Source: Chitinophagales bacterium (GTDB lineage: Bacteria; Bacteroidota; Bacteroidia; Chitinophagales; Chitinophagaceae). From it: 64,000 nucleotides of DNA. The translations under genes were made by a program, and so were the position numbers. Below the pieces are notes generated by a model. It searched no databases and was not told where the DNA came from. It worked only from the letters and a program-made list of their open reading frames with translations. Below are positions 10,958-20,445 of the stretch, one piece after another; within the stretch, counting starts at the first letter, position 1; each line of letters begins with the position of its first letter. The DNA lies in contig JAFLBL010000007.1 of the NCBI GenBank assembly GCA_017303855.1, positions 62,001-126,000 on the forward strand. The letters are read 5' to 3'.

Positions 10958-11097
10958 AAACGAAACGTAAAGGTACTAAGCCTGACTGAAAGTGCATAGC
11001 CACAATACCGGCTTAAAGACCGCATTTCAGGCCCGGAGGCCGGTTTCAAAATGTTAAAAAAACAAAAAGCAGGCTCAATTCCGGTATTTCACAGATA

Positions 11098-11123
11098 TTA
11101 AGTTATCATTAAGTCTGTGTAAA
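11098..11123 (+). promoter_or_regulatory. Weak 11-bp-phased repeat upstream of the response regulator
   Basis: TTAAG (11098), TTAAG (11109) and TAAAG (11120) stand at exact 11-bp steps. Continuing the register, the next two positions (11131, 11142) do not match, but 10 bp after the second a TACCTTTA box (11156-11163) appears, the same spacing as in the stronger arrays at 39314, 45966 and 51700. This suggests autoregulation but is the weakest case. Confidence 0.35.
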
Positions 11124-11161
11124 GCAGCCCCGTTAAATTTCACTGCCACGCAATTTACCTT

Positions 11162-11169
11162 TAGGTTTG
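11162..11169 (+). promoter_or_regulatory. -7 box for the response regulator gene
   Basis: TAGGTTTG matches TAnnTTTG exactly, 18 bases before the ATG at 11188. It also argues against the in-frame TTG start at 11167, which would lie inside the box. The overlapping TACCTTTA at 11156-11163 is an alternative box. Confidence 0.5.
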
Positions 11170-11187
11170 CGCAAATATTTTTCCAGC

Positions 11188-11865
11188 ATGGAAACCAAGG
11201 CCCGGAAAGTACTGATCGCTGATGATGAACCGGATATTCTCGAAATCCTGAAATATAACCTGACGAATGAAGGCTATGAAGTGGTGACGGCCAAAGACGG
11301 GGATGAAGCGTTGGAGAAAGCACGCCGACATAACCCGGACCTGGTGGTACTGGATGTAATGATGCCCAAAAAAACCGGGGTGGAGGTTTGTGAACTCCTC
11401 CGGGCACAAGCCGCATTTAAGGAAACCCTCATCATATTTCTGACGGCGGTAAACGACGAAGGCACACAGATCCGGGGACTGGAAACCGGTGCAGATGATT
11501 ATGTAAGCAAACCCGTCAGTCCCAAAGTATTTATCAGCCGGGTCAATGCCCTGTTCCGCCGGCTCAATAAAACGGAAGTACGGATACTGAATGTGGGTAA
11601 TATGACCATTGACCCTGAACGTTTTATTGTAAAAGTGGATGAGCAGGAACTCATTCTTGCCAAAAAAGAATTTGAACTGCTTTATTTGCTGGCGCTCAAA
11701 CCCGGCCGTGTTTTCCTGCGCAATGAAATATTAAATGCCGTATGGGGCAATGATGTAATTGTCGGTGACCGTACGATAGATGTACATATCCGTAAGATCC
11801 GGCAAAAGCTGGGGATTGATTGCATTACGACCGTGAAGGGAGTAGGGTATAAATTTGAGCTTTGA
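11188..11865 (+). CDS. OmpR/PhoB-family response regulator
   Basis: 225 residues from ATG 11188. The receiver domain (about 6-120) has acidic residues D12-D13, phospho-acceptor D56 (VVLDVMMP), the switch Thr in IIFLTA and Lys in VSKPVSP. A winged-helix DNA-binding domain follows (about 130-225), ending in the typical RTIDVHIRKIRQKLG...VKGVGYKFEL. It pairs with the histidine kinase 155 bases downstream. Proteins of this family bind direct repeats with 11-bp periodicity, and such arrays occur at several phosphate-related promoters in this window. A PhoB-like role is therefore a reasonable inference, not shown. Confidence 0.93.
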   Translation: METKARKVLIADDEPDILEILKYNLTNEGYEVVTAKDGDEALEKARRHNPDLVVLDVMMPKKTGVEVCELLRAQAAFKETLIIFLTAVNDEGTQIRGLETGADDYVSKPVSPKVFISRVNALFRRLNKTEVRILNVGNMTIDPERFIVKVDEQELILAKKEFELLYLLALKPGRVFLRNEILNAVWGNDVIVGDRTIDVHIRKIRQKLGIDCITTVKGVGYKFEL

Positions 11866-11889
11866 GTGATATTCCGGAGCTGCCGTTTT

Positions 11890-12003
11890 AAGTACGAAGT
11901 ACGAGGTACGAGGTTCGAAGAGCCATATACGCCAGTCATTGAATAAAATTCTATTGCTGCTTTAGTAGCCCTCGTACTTCTAACTTCGTACTTCGTACTT
12001 GCT
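11890..12003. repeat. Inverted pair of 7-bp tandem repeats between regulator and kinase genes
   Basis: The left arm (11890-11920) is a run of heptamers GTACGAA, GTACGAG, GTACGAG, GTTCGAA. The right arm (about 11969-12003) carries the complementary unit CTTCGTA in several copies. About 50 bases separate the arms, so the transcript could fold into a long imperfect hairpin between the two genes. The repeat fills most of the 155-base gap and ends 18 bases before the kinase ATG. Confidence 0.75.
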
Positions 12004-12020
12004 TCTTCGTATTTTCGTAT

Positions 12021-13070
12021 ATGTTTTCAGCCAAAAACAGTTCGCCTAAACAAATCGCCGCCTTTACCGCATTGGTGCTGGCTATACCGGAGTGTATCAT
12101 GGTGTATATCGTGGAGCAATCCTGGTTATGGGCGGCCGGTTCTTTTCTGGTCTTATTTATCGGCGGGTATTTCCTGATATATTTCATGCTGGAGCGGTTT
12201 ATTTACCGGAAGATCAAGCTTATTTACAAATTCATTTATAAGACCAAGGCCACGAAGCGGGAGGAAACCTATTACAAATATGTATTGCCGCAAAAGAGTA
12301 TTGATGATGTGCGGCAGGATGTGGAAGAATGGGCTACGCGGAATGAAGAGGAGCTTGAATTGCTGCGGAGTAATGAACAGTTCCGAAAGGAATTTCTGCA
12401 GAATCTTTCACATGAATTCAAGACGCCTGTATTTGCCATCCAGGGTTATGTGGATACCCTGTTGTCCGGTGCCATGAATAATCCCGACGTAAATCAGCGC
12501 TTCCTGGAAAAAACATCTAAAAATGTTGACCGGCTCACGCACCTGCTTACGGATCTGGATCAGATTTCCAAACTGGAAAGAGGTGAACTGATCCTGTACA
12601 AACAGAATTTTGTAATTCAGGATCTCGTGAAAGAAGTATATGACAGCCTGGCTGTAAAGGCTGAGCAGCAGCAGATCAGTTGTGCTATCAAGAAAGGCTG
12701 CGAATCACCCCTGACTGTTTTTGCCGATAAGGAAAAAATCCGCCAGGTACTGATCAATCTCGTGGAGAACTCGATCAAATACGGCAAACGGAAGGGCAGT
12801 ATTTCAGCCAGTATGTACAAAACCGACGACAAACATATCCTGGTAGAAATCGGCGATGACGGTATCGGTATCAGTGAAAAAAACATCGCCCGGGTATTTG
12901 AGCGTTTTTACCGCACCGAAGAAGGCCGCAGTATCGACGTAACCGGCAGTGGTCTCGGTCTCGCGATCTGCAAACACATCATCGAAGCGCATGGACAAAC
13001 GATCCATGTCAGGAGCACGGAAAATGTGGGAACGAGTATCGGGTTTACACTGGAGAGAAAGAAGGATTAG
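12021..13070 (+). CDS. Sensor histidine kinase (PhoR-like architecture)
   Basis: 349 residues. Two transmembrane helices (about 13-30 and 36-56) with almost no loop between them, so there is no periplasmic sensor domain. A cytoplasmic linker is followed by HisKA with H131 in NLSHEFKTP and an ATPase domain with N-box (LVENSIKYG), G1 (IGDDGIGI) and G2 (GSGLGLAICKHIIEAHG). The partner is the response regulator just upstream. The lack of an extracytoplasmic sensor resembles PhoR-type kinases that read an internal or transporter-borne signal; that comparison is inference. A large inverted repeat lies directly before the gene. Confidence 0.92.
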   Translation: MFSAKNSSPKQIAAFTALVLAIPECIMVYIVEQSWLWAAGSFLVLFIGGYFLIYFMLERFIYRKIKLIYKFIYKTKATKREETYYKYVLPQKSIDDVRQDVEEWATRNEEELELLRSNEQFRKEFLQNLSHEFKTPVFAIQGYVDTLLSGAMNNPDVNQRFLEKTSKNVDRLTHLLTDLDQISKLERGELILYKQNFVIQDLVKEVYDSLAVKAEQQQISCAIKKGCESPLTVFADKEKIRQVLINLVENSIKYGKRKGSISASMYKTDDKHILVEIGDDGIGISEKNIARVFERFYRTEEGRSIDVTGSGLGLAICKHIIEAHGQTIHVRSTENVGTSIGFTLERKKD

Positions 13071-13110
13071 GATTGCTTTCAGTTCAACACCATATACAAG
13101 CTGATCCGTT

Positions 13111-14493
13111 TTACTTCCGCTGGTGACCGCTTTTGTCGCCTATCAGTTTTTCGAGCTCTTCAAGGGAGCGGCCCTTGGTCTCTTTCACTTTAAACCATAT
13201 AAAGAAGAAACCAACTGCACAGATCGTCGCATAAATATAAAATGTGTAATCCTTTAATTTTCCAAACAATGCGGGAAAGCTGAACACCAGGATAAAATAA
13301 GCGGTCCATAAACTGACGATGGCAATCGTGGTCGCCATACTTCGTATTTTATTCGGGAAAATTTCAGCAATCAGCACCCAGGTAACCGGAGCCAGTGACA
13401 TGGCATAGACTCCAATCGCAGTCAGCAGGCTCCAGGCCACCAACGATGAACCGGAACCCAGCAACTGCACCACAACAATATACGTAACCGCCAGTCCGCC
13501 TGCACCAATCAGCATTAAAGGCTTACGCCCCAGTTTATCCACCAGCAGCATAGCCATAAGGGTAAAGAACAGGTTAACGCCCCCGATAAATACTGTTTGT
13601 AACAACTGGTCATCAGGCGAAGCACCTATGCTCTCAAAGATTTTGGGAGCATAGTTAAAAACCACATTTATCCCGCAGAGCTGCTGAAAAACGGCCAAAC
13701 TGATCCCTAACAAAACTGCCGGGAAAACAGCAGGGCTAAAAACTGACGTGATCTTTACCCGGGTCACCCCCTTCAGTGACTCGCGGATATCTGCAATCAC
13801 CGACGAAGCAAACTGGTCACCACCGATGCGGGACAGTACTTTACCTGCATCCTTCATCCTGCCTGCTTTCACAAGCCACCTCGGACTTTCAGGCAACCAT
13901 AATGTTCCAATGAAAAATAAAACAGAGGGGATTACTCCAAGACCAAACATCCATCGCCAGGCCGCTTCACCTTCATTCCGTAATGAATAATTCACCAGGT
14001 TGGTAACCAGGATACCGATAACAATTGTAAGCTGATTGATCGCCACCATTCTTCCCCTTAACTGTGCCGGCGAAATCTCCGCGATATACATGGGCGATAA
14101 CATGGAAGCCATTCCCACACCAATACCTGCGCTGAACCTGGATGCAATAAAAAAATCCCGCGTTGGTGAGATGGCCATCCCAAGGGAAGATATTGCAAAA
14201 ACAGCGGCAGCCAGCAGTAATCCGGGTCTCCTTCCCCATTTATCAGAAACGGTTCCGGCAATCAGACAGCCGGCAATAGCACCCAATGCCAGGCTTCCTG
14301 TTGCAAACCCTTCCCAATAAGCATCCAGCATAAATTGCTTTTGTAAGAAAGGCAGGGCTCCTGAAATTACGGCGAAGTCGAACCCGAACAGGTATCCGCC
14401 CAGGGCAGAAATAAAGGAAATGCCCAGGATATAAACGGTATCAACCCGGCTTTCACCTCCTGTGATATTGTTGTTGGAAATGGTTGGTTTCAA
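13111..14493 (-). CDS. Sugar porter family MFS transporter
   Basis: 460 residues, twelve predicted membrane helices. Sugar-porter signatures are present: DKWGRRPGLL after helix 2, PESPRWLV before the central loop, QQLCGINVVFNYAPKIF in helix 7, DKLGRKPLML, and a C-terminal KVKETKGRSLEELE. These proteins import hexoses or pentoses, usually with H+. It is the last gene of a three-gene operon after a GH35 enzyme and a DUF5107-TPR protein, so galactosides or their monosaccharide products are the likely cargo (inference). Confidence 0.93.
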   Translation of the reverse strand: MKPTISNNNITGGESRVDTVYILGISFISALGGYLFGFDFAVISGALPFLQKQFMLDAYWEGFATGSLALGAIAGCLIAGTVSDKWGRRPGLLLAAAVFAISSLGMAISPTRDFFIASRFSAGIGVGMASMLSPMYIAEISPAQLRGRMVAINQLTIVIGILVTNLVNYSLRNEGEAAWRWMFGLGVIPSVLFFIGTLWLPESPRWLVKAGRMKDAGKVLSRIGGDQFASSVIADIRESLKGVTRVKITSVFSPAVFPAVLLGISLAVFQQLCGINVVFNYAPKIFESIGASPDDQLLQTVFIGGVNLFFTLMAMLLVDKLGRKPLMLIGAGGLAVTYIVVVQLLGSGSSLVAWSLLTAIGVYAMSLAPVTWVLIAEIFPNKIRSMATTIAIVSLWTAYFILVFSFPALFGKLKDYTFYIYATICAVGFFFIWFKVKETKGRSLEELEKLIGDKSGHQRK

Positions 14494-14503
14494 GGCAGAC
14501 TAG

Positions 14504-16978
14504 TTAAAATTGTAATGAATTTTTATATTGAGGCGTAAACGAAAGCCCGCTTATACTCAGGTAACTGTTTGATGAACCAAAATCCGGTATATACTGCGGA
14601 TACGGCTGAAGATCCAGTAAGTAAGAAGCATTTTTCCGCATTGGCCGGAAGTATAATACGAGCTGACCGGCGCGGACAGGAGCAGTGATGAATTTACGAA
14701 GGCCGATCTGCCAGGGAATACCATTATAGAAATTATCTGCTACCAGCTCACCATTGATAAATCCCATACCTGTATCCCCGGTATAATTCACGGTAAGATA
14801 GATATCATTCACTCCCCGGGGCAGTGAAGCAGGAAGTGATACAGCGATCTTCCGTGAACTGACTTCTTTTGTTTCCATTTTAAATTCAACAGCAGGAAGG
14901 GTAATTTTCCATTCGGTAAAAACAGCATTCGCAGCACTTGTGATCACGCCGTGATCCAATTTGGGCACCAGGAGTGTCCGGGGATAAACAGTAACCTTCA
15001 TCCTGTTCATACCCTCGCTTAACAGATCGACACCTGAAGGCTTCTCCAATACAAGTGCATCGGTAAACAGCATGTATTTCTTTCCCCGGATCGAGACCCT
15101 GTAAGACTTAAGTGCCAGTTCCTTCTTAATAACCAGGATGGTGGTTGTACGCCGGTTTGCTGTAACAGCAAATTCGCAAACCTCATCCCTGCACTTTACC
15201 AGGATTGCTGAACTTTGTTGTTCGACTGTGGTCCCTGTTCTGTTTTCCACCTGGCAGCCCGGTTTAAAGAAAAACTGACCTTGGATGCCTTCCGGAGTGA
15301 AGAAAACAAAGTATGGCTGGTCGCCATCCTCTTTCATGAGCAATTGTGCCGTGGCATAGTGCAACTGTGCCCCGTTGAGATTAAAGTTAAAGGGTAACAT
15401 CACATTCTCTCCGTTTACTAAGTCAAATCCCCCGGTTTCAGGTATGTTCACTGTACCATCTGCTGTTTTAATGGTAACACGGATATCTTTCTTATCCGTT
15501 AAGGTGGTGTCATCCTGAAAATTATTCAGGAATATAAATCCTCTTTTGCCATCACTCCGCAGAGCAAAACGCAGATCATGAATATTATCCGGCTTAAGCC
15601 GGGATGCACTTTCCGGCAGCACAACCCCCATCGGGGCAAGCTGATCTCCGAAATCCTGTAAGAAGAAATGCAGCAATTTCAACCGGTTATAACCCTCCCG
15701 GATCTGTCCATACTCCCCGATCGGTCCCTGGTACTCATAGGATATTTTATTCAAGCCAAAAGCCTCATCATTCATAAACCCTGCTTTCCCTTTCGGAGTG
15801 GATCCTCCATGATACATATAGTAGCCTACTCCGTTAGCGCCACTTCCCAGACATCGGTTGATCATTGCATCGAAGCTCTGGTGTACCACTACAGGCCGGC
15901 GTTGGTAAGTAAGACTGATCCCCGAACCCAGTTCAGCAGAAAAGGCGGGATAATCAACCGGATTATATCTTACCGGAGAGTAATCAGGCTGGACATGCAA
16001 ATTCTTATAGAGAAAAAACGGCGACAAATCCCGCTTAGGTGTCCAGAATGGATAGGCATAAGCTGCAGTGACGGGTATGGATTCATTGGCAACAATAGCT
16101 GCATTGCCCCATCCGGTTGCCGTATATAAAGGTGTTATCAGGCCGGCTTTTTCTGCCAGTGTTTTCAATGCTTTCATGTGATCATTGCCCAGATCAGCAT
16201 AAGGATTCACTTCCCCCGACACCGAAACACCCGCTTTTGTTATGTCACGATCCCTCTCAGCTGCAGTCATATCATTGGGCTGACCTGGATAGGTTAATCC
16301 CCACGGTGCTGCACTATGCTGGTATTCATTTTCCAGTTGCAGACCGATAACCGGCCCTCCATCCTTATAGTATAACCCCTTTAACTGTTTTGCGATCTCT
16401 TTATACAATCGTTCAACATAGTGGAGATATAAGGGGTCATTCATACGGATATTCAGCGGGCGGCCGAGTAACCAATCAGGCAGCCCTCCATTCCGGATCT
16501 CTCCATGACAAAACGGACCGATCCGCACGATCGCCAGAATACTATTCTGTTTGCAGAGTGCAATAAATGACCGGAGGTCTTTATCACCACTCCAGGCAAA
16601 GCGCCCCTCCTCTTCTTCATGAAGGTTCCAGAAAACATAGGTAGAGATCACTGTTATACCACCTGCCTTCATTTTTTTGATGGATTCATCCCAATATGCT
16701 TTCGGATAACGTGAAAAGTGAAACTCGCCGGCTACAGGAATGACCGGCTTTCTGTTCATACTTATATAATAGTTGTTCACCTCGATCGGCTTGCCGGCCG
16801 GGTCCGTGCCACCCAGTTTCAGATGACCGGAATAGATTTGCTGAACGGGAACATCCGCATCTATGAACACATGATTCTTTGCCGTATCTGACTGTGCTTG
16901 CACAGACGCCTCAGCCAACAGCTTCAGGATAATAATAAGCAATACAGAACCTATTCTCATTGACATTAATTTAGCCAT
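14504..16978 (-). CDS. Glycoside hydrolase family 35 (beta-galactosidase-like), secreted
   Basis: 824 residues with an N-terminal signal peptide (cleavage near ASVQAQ). The catalytic (beta/alpha)8 barrel covers about 45-400: family GH35 patterns include GEFHFSRYPKAYWDESI, RIGPFCHGEIRNGGLPDWLL and LQLENEY, whose Glu is the expected acid/base, and SAELGSG, with the probable nucleophile Glu. C-terminal beta-sandwich domains follow. GH35 enzymes release terminal beta-galactosyl residues. The barrel differs in detail from classical members, so substrate is uncertain. It sits in one operon with a sugar porter (10-base gap) and a DUF5107-TPR gene (14-base gap). Confidence 0.85.
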   Translation of the reverse strand: MAKLMSMRIGSVLLIIILKLLAEASVQAQSDTAKNHVFIDADVPVQQIYSGHLKLGGTDPAGKPIEVNNYYISMNRKPVIPVAGEFHFSRYPKAYWDESIKKMKAGGITVISTYVFWNLHEEEEGRFAWSGDKDLRSFIALCKQNSILAIVRIGPFCHGEIRNGGLPDWLLGRPLNIRMNDPLYLHYVERLYKEIAKQLKGLYYKDGGPVIGLQLENEYQHSAAPWGLTYPGQPNDMTAAERDRDITKAGVSVSGEVNPYADLGNDHMKALKTLAEKAGLITPLYTATGWGNAAIVANESIPVTAAYAYPFWTPKRDLSPFFLYKNLHVQPDYSPVRYNPVDYPAFSAELGSGISLTYQRRPVVVHQSFDAMINRCLGSGANGVGYYMYHGGSTPKGKAGFMNDEAFGLNKISYEYQGPIGEYGQIREGYNRLKLLHFFLQDFGDQLAPMGVVLPESASRLKPDNIHDLRFALRSDGKRGFIFLNNFQDDTTLTDKKDIRVTIKTADGTVNIPETGGFDLVNGENVMLPFNFNLNGAQLHYATAQLLMKEDGDQPYFVFFTPEGIQGQFFFKPGCQVENRTGTTVEQQSSAILVKCRDEVCEFAVTANRRTTTILVIKKELALKSYRVSIRGKKYMLFTDALVLEKPSGVDLLSEGMNRMKVTVYPRTLLVPKLDHGVITSAANAVFTEWKITLPAVEFKMETKEVSSRKIAVSLPASLPRGVNDIYLTVNYTGDTGMGFINGELVADNFYNGIPWQIGLRKFITAPVRAGQLVLYFRPMRKNASYLLDLQPYPQYIPDFGSSNSYLSISGLSFTPQYKNSLQF

Positions 16979-16992
16979 TCATTAATTCAGGA

Positions 16993-19900
16993 TCACTCCA
17001 CCTGCCAGCACGTGTACCTGTCCATCAGTTTGTGAACGATACTGCCCGTATGGCTGCAGTCTTCAGCCAGCACCTGGTTAAAATAATCCAGGGCTTTCGC
17101 CCGGCGGGATTTTCCCAGGCCGAGATTGCCCAGCCCCATAAGATAAAGACAATGTAGTTTATTCCGCTGATCGAGATCGGTTTCAAATACCAGCAGATCG
17201 GGAAGGGAAACTGCAAAATAATCAATCCTTATATGATCATGCAGGTGTGCTGCTCCGAAATCAATCAGGCGGTTGAGCATTTCATGGGCTTTTTCCCGGT
17301 TGTTGAGTTTTATCCATGCGAGGGCCTGATAGAAAATTTTATCGGGTTGCGGATCATTATAAAAAACGGATTGATACGGTTCAGTAGTGCCGGTTGTAGC
17401 GCGTTGGTAAAAACAGACCGCTTCTGCCGGGTTATTCATCCTCTCACAGACCAGCCCTTTCCAGTAAAAAATATCATTCTCCTGTGCCCCGGCCAATTTG
17501 CCTTCCCCGAGGTTTACCGGATAATGCAAAGCTGCATCCAACAGGCGTAGGGCTTTCGAAAGATCTCCTTCCTCTATACATTTCTTGGCCAATTCAATAT
17601 TACAGGTCAGGTATTCCCGGACGACTTTACCTTCCCCGCCCTCCCAGGGATGAAATACAGCGGAGGCGATCAGTTCACTGGCTTCCTTAAAATTGCCGGT
17701 CTGGTTGTGCAGGGCGATAAATTCCAGCAACAGGTCATCCCGTTTACGTACCAGCGGAAGGTATTGATTGAGAAAACCAAGTCTTTCCGGAATCGGACGA
17801 TTCTGTTTGCGGTATAACTGATCCAGCTCCATCAACACACGTGCATCTGATGGATCTGCCTGAAATGCCCGGGTCAGCGAAACAAGGGCACGGTCTGTAT
17901 CATTAAGTTTATTCTGGTATGCAAGTGCCAGGTTCCGGTGAGCAGTGGCAAAACTGTCATCAAGTTCCACAGAACGTTCCCAACAGCGGATTGCATCCAT
18001 GTATTGCCGTTTATCGTACCAGAAATTACCCAGATAATAAAATGCTTTTGCATCAACCGGATGTAGCAAAATGGCTGTCTCCAGGACCACAAGGTCTTCC
18101 ACACGGTTCGGGAACACATAATCCGTCGAACAGGTCGCCGCTTTTTTAAACCAGTCAATGGCTTTCTCCGTATCTCCTGCTTCATATGCCAGCCAACCGG
18201 CATAGTAGGGTATCAGCGTGTAGACCGACCTTGTATGGATTGAATAAAGTTCCAGCAAATCGTCCGCTTCACGGTACAGACCGGCATGCGCATAATCCAG
18301 AGCATACTCAATGATAGTGTGAGCCCAATTCCTTGACAGGGACATAAAGGTTTCCACTACCGCACTGGTCTCCGGATGACCGGCATCCCGGTATATCAGG
18401 TATTTTTCAAAAAGACAACCATAATTGAAAGGATCGATTTCCAACGACTCCCCGATGAACGCCAACGCAGTATTTTCCTGTTTCAATTTACGCAGGATGC
18501 AGGCTTTAAGATGCCGGGCTGTATGGCTATGGCAGTTCCTGATGATGGACCTGTCGATAAACTGCAGGGCTTCAGGAAACTGCTTTCGCTTTACGGCTAT
18601 CCTGGACAGGTTCAGGTAACCCGCCTGTTGCCAGGCATCACTCCATACGGCTTTATAAAAAGCATCAAAGGCCTGATCTGTTTTGCGCTGTAATATCAAG
18701 GCCCAGCCAAGGTTATAAAAAACCTCGCCATCCAGCGGATTCGGATTCCGTTGTGTGAGCGTGTCTTTTGCCTGCCTGAAATATCCCTCTGCCTGATTAA
18801 ATTTTCCTCTCCGGAGATACCATAGTCCCAATGCATTGTTGTTGCGTATATCCTTAGGGTCCCTTCGTAATGCTTCCTCATAATAGTCCGTCGCAACATA
18901 AGTGGCATGCCGATACTGTTCCAGGTGGAGTCCGGTAAGATAGAGTTGTTCATTATTCTCTGTCTCTTCCGGACGCTTTGCAACAATAGCCGGTGATGGG
19001 ATAACAGGATCTTCTACAGGGTCCCGCTGATAGGTAACAAGTACAGCCCCACTGGACAGATCAGTTATTGTTACCTGCAGTTCTTCCGGTTGCCAATCTT
19101 TTCTGACCGGCACCTCTTTTATCAGTGGCGTTGCCGGCGAGATAGAAGTTTCCTCTTTATAGAGTACCTGACCGCCTTTCAACAATGCCAGGCTGATACG
19201 TTCATATACGGCCGTTACATAGAGTTTAACAATTGCCATCCCCTGCTCAAACTCAATATTCAGGACCGCCTCCTTAGTGGCATTTTTCACCAATCCCACT
19301 TCCTGATAAGGCATGAAATATTGTACAAATGCTTTTTCTTCGTATGGCTGCAACCATGAAAAATCGGGCTGATTATCGGTATAAACCCCAGTCATTAGTT
19401 CGATATAAGGCCCGTCTTCATCAGTCAGGTTCCGGTCCCAGGCCTGTCCAAACTCCCCATATCCCCAGGTCCATTGCTTTTTACCGGGTGAAATTTGATG
19501 ATCCGCCACATGTAGCAGGCCACCCCGGGTATCGTGTTCATAGCCCCCGATAAAATTATACCTGGAACTGACAGCCATATAGGAAGTCGGCACCGGAATA
19601 TTTTTGTACCAGGAAATATCTGTGCCTGGTGAATAATCCACTTTATAGTACTCGCTCTTTGCAATCGGGAATTCCGATACATCGCGTTTACCATGATCAA
19701 AAACGGCATGAACATCAGGCGGGAAAACAGATTGGTAATGGTCATTCACTTTTACTGCCGGATTCGCCCACCATAAGAATGTCTGTGGAAACGGGGTCCG
19801 GTTATACAGTTTGCCTTGTATTTCAAGATAGGCTTTGTCCGGGTACAAGGTAAAGCCCGCCATCCCTTTTGTCCGGAACATCCGCTCCACTTCATTAACC

Positions 19901-20340
19901 CATACCGTTTTACTTCCATCCCGGTTCTCCACAATGGTGAAATCAACCGGCTCAAAGGTGGAAGGGCGATGATGTTGGGGCCAGTTGAACTCAATTCCCC
20001 CAGAGATCCAGGGACCTGTCAGTCCTACAAGCGCTGGCTTGATCACCTGATTATAATAAACAAAATGACGTTGCTTAATTTTGTCATATGCCTGTTGTAT
20101 CCGCCCGCCTAATTCGGGGAGGATCATGATCCGGATGTACTGGTTCTCCAAAAAGACCGCCTGGTAAGACTGATTCACTTTTTCGTCAGCAATCTTATCG
20201 ATCACCGCGTGCGGGTAAACAACCCCGCTGCTTCCCTGGTACACCCGCTTTTCGAGGAACATTGGATTTTTTTCCGGTTTACCAACCGGGTAAGTAGGGA
20301 TTACCACTTCTTCCACCCATGCCAGGACACCCTTATTCAT
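16993..20340 (-). CDS. DUF5107 domain and TPR repeat protein
   Basis: 1115 residues, no signal peptide, so probably cytoplasmic. Residues about 1-380 look like DUF5107: a beta-rich region with ENQYIRIMILPELGGRI, GGIEFNWPQHHRPSTF and EWTWGYGEFGQAWDR-like patterns (here KKQWTWGYGEFGQAWDRN), similar to galactose-mutarotase-like sandwiches. Residues about 470-1100 are tetratricopeptide repeats (for example EALRRDPKDIRNNNALGLWYL, FYNLGWALI, AFYYLGNFWYDKRQY). DUF5107-TPR proteins recur in carbohydrate loci of Bacteroidota and Actinobacteria, probably acting on sugars or glycosides; the reaction is not known to me. First gene of the operon, divergent from the AraC regulator. Confidence 0.8.
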   Translation of the reverse strand: MNKGVLAWVEEVVIPTYPVGKPEKNPMFLEKRVYQGSSGVVYPHAVIDKIADEKVNQSYQAVFLENQYIRIMILPELGGRIQQAYDKIKQRHFVYYNQVIKPALVGLTGPWISGGIEFNWPQHHRPSTFEPVDFTIVENRDGSKTVWVNEVERMFRTKGMAGFTLYPDKAYLEIQGKLYNRTPFPQTFLWWANPAVKVNDHYQSVFPPDVHAVFDHGKRDVSEFPIAKSEYYKVDYSPGTDISWYKNIPVPTSYMAVSSRYNFIGGYEHDTRGGLLHVADHQISPGKKQWTWGYGEFGQAWDRNLTDEDGPYIELMTGVYTDNQPDFSWLQPYEEKAFVQYFMPYQEVGLVKNATKEAVLNIEFEQGMAIVKLYVTAVYERISLALLKGGQVLYKEETSISPATPLIKEVPVRKDWQPEELQVTITDLSSGAVLVTYQRDPVEDPVIPSPAIVAKRPEETENNEQLYLTGLHLEQYRHATYVATDYYEEALRRDPKDIRNNNALGLWYLRRGKFNQAEGYFRQAKDTLTQRNPNPLDGEVFYNLGWALILQRKTDQAFDAFYKAVWSDAWQQAGYLNLSRIAVKRKQFPEALQFIDRSIIRNCHSHTARHLKACILRKLKQENTALAFIGESLEIDPFNYGCLFEKYLIYRDAGHPETSAVVETFMSLSRNWAHTIIEYALDYAHAGLYREADDLLELYSIHTRSVYTLIPYYAGWLAYEAGDTEKAIDWFKKAATCSTDYVFPNRVEDLVVLETAILLHPVDAKAFYYLGNFWYDKRQYMDAIRCWERSVELDDSFATAHRNLALAYQNKLNDTDRALVSLTRAFQADPSDARVLMELDQLYRKQNRPIPERLGFLNQYLPLVRKRDDLLLEFIALHNQTGNFKEASELIASAVFHPWEGGEGKVVREYLTCNIELAKKCIEEGDLSKALRLLDAALHYPVNLGEGKLAGAQENDIFYWKGLVCERMNNPAEAVCFYQRATTGTTEPYQSVFYNDPQPDKIFYQALAWIKLNNREKAHEMLNRLIDFGAAHLHDHIRIDYFAVSLPDLLVFETDLDQRNKLHCLYLMGLGNLGLGKSRRAKALDYFNQVLAEDCSHTGSIVHKLMDRYTCWQVE

Positions 20341-20408
20341 ATTGCATCGCTTTTAATACAACTAAAATTACTGCAGCTTAAAAAAAGCGTGATGGAGGAT
20401 TACCGGGA

Positions 20409-20440
20409 TTTGATGGATTTTTTTACGATTCTTATTTTTG
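20409..20440 (+). promoter_or_regulatory. Consensus promoter of the AraC gene, possibly leaderless
   Basis: TTTG at 20409-20412, 20 bases, then TATTTTTG at 20433-20440, a full match to the Bacteroidota housekeeping pattern. The ATG at 20446 is only 5 bases after the -7 box, so the transcript would begin at or next to the start codon. This choice excludes the in-frame ATGs at 20392 and 20413. Confidence 0.6.
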
Positions 20441-20445
20441 TAAAT

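Noticed and set aside
10968-11008. Possible 11-bp-phased array upstream of the caspase-like gene
   Set aside because: A TACCTTTA box and one matching element (CTGA at 10986) are present, but the next two positions in register do not match.
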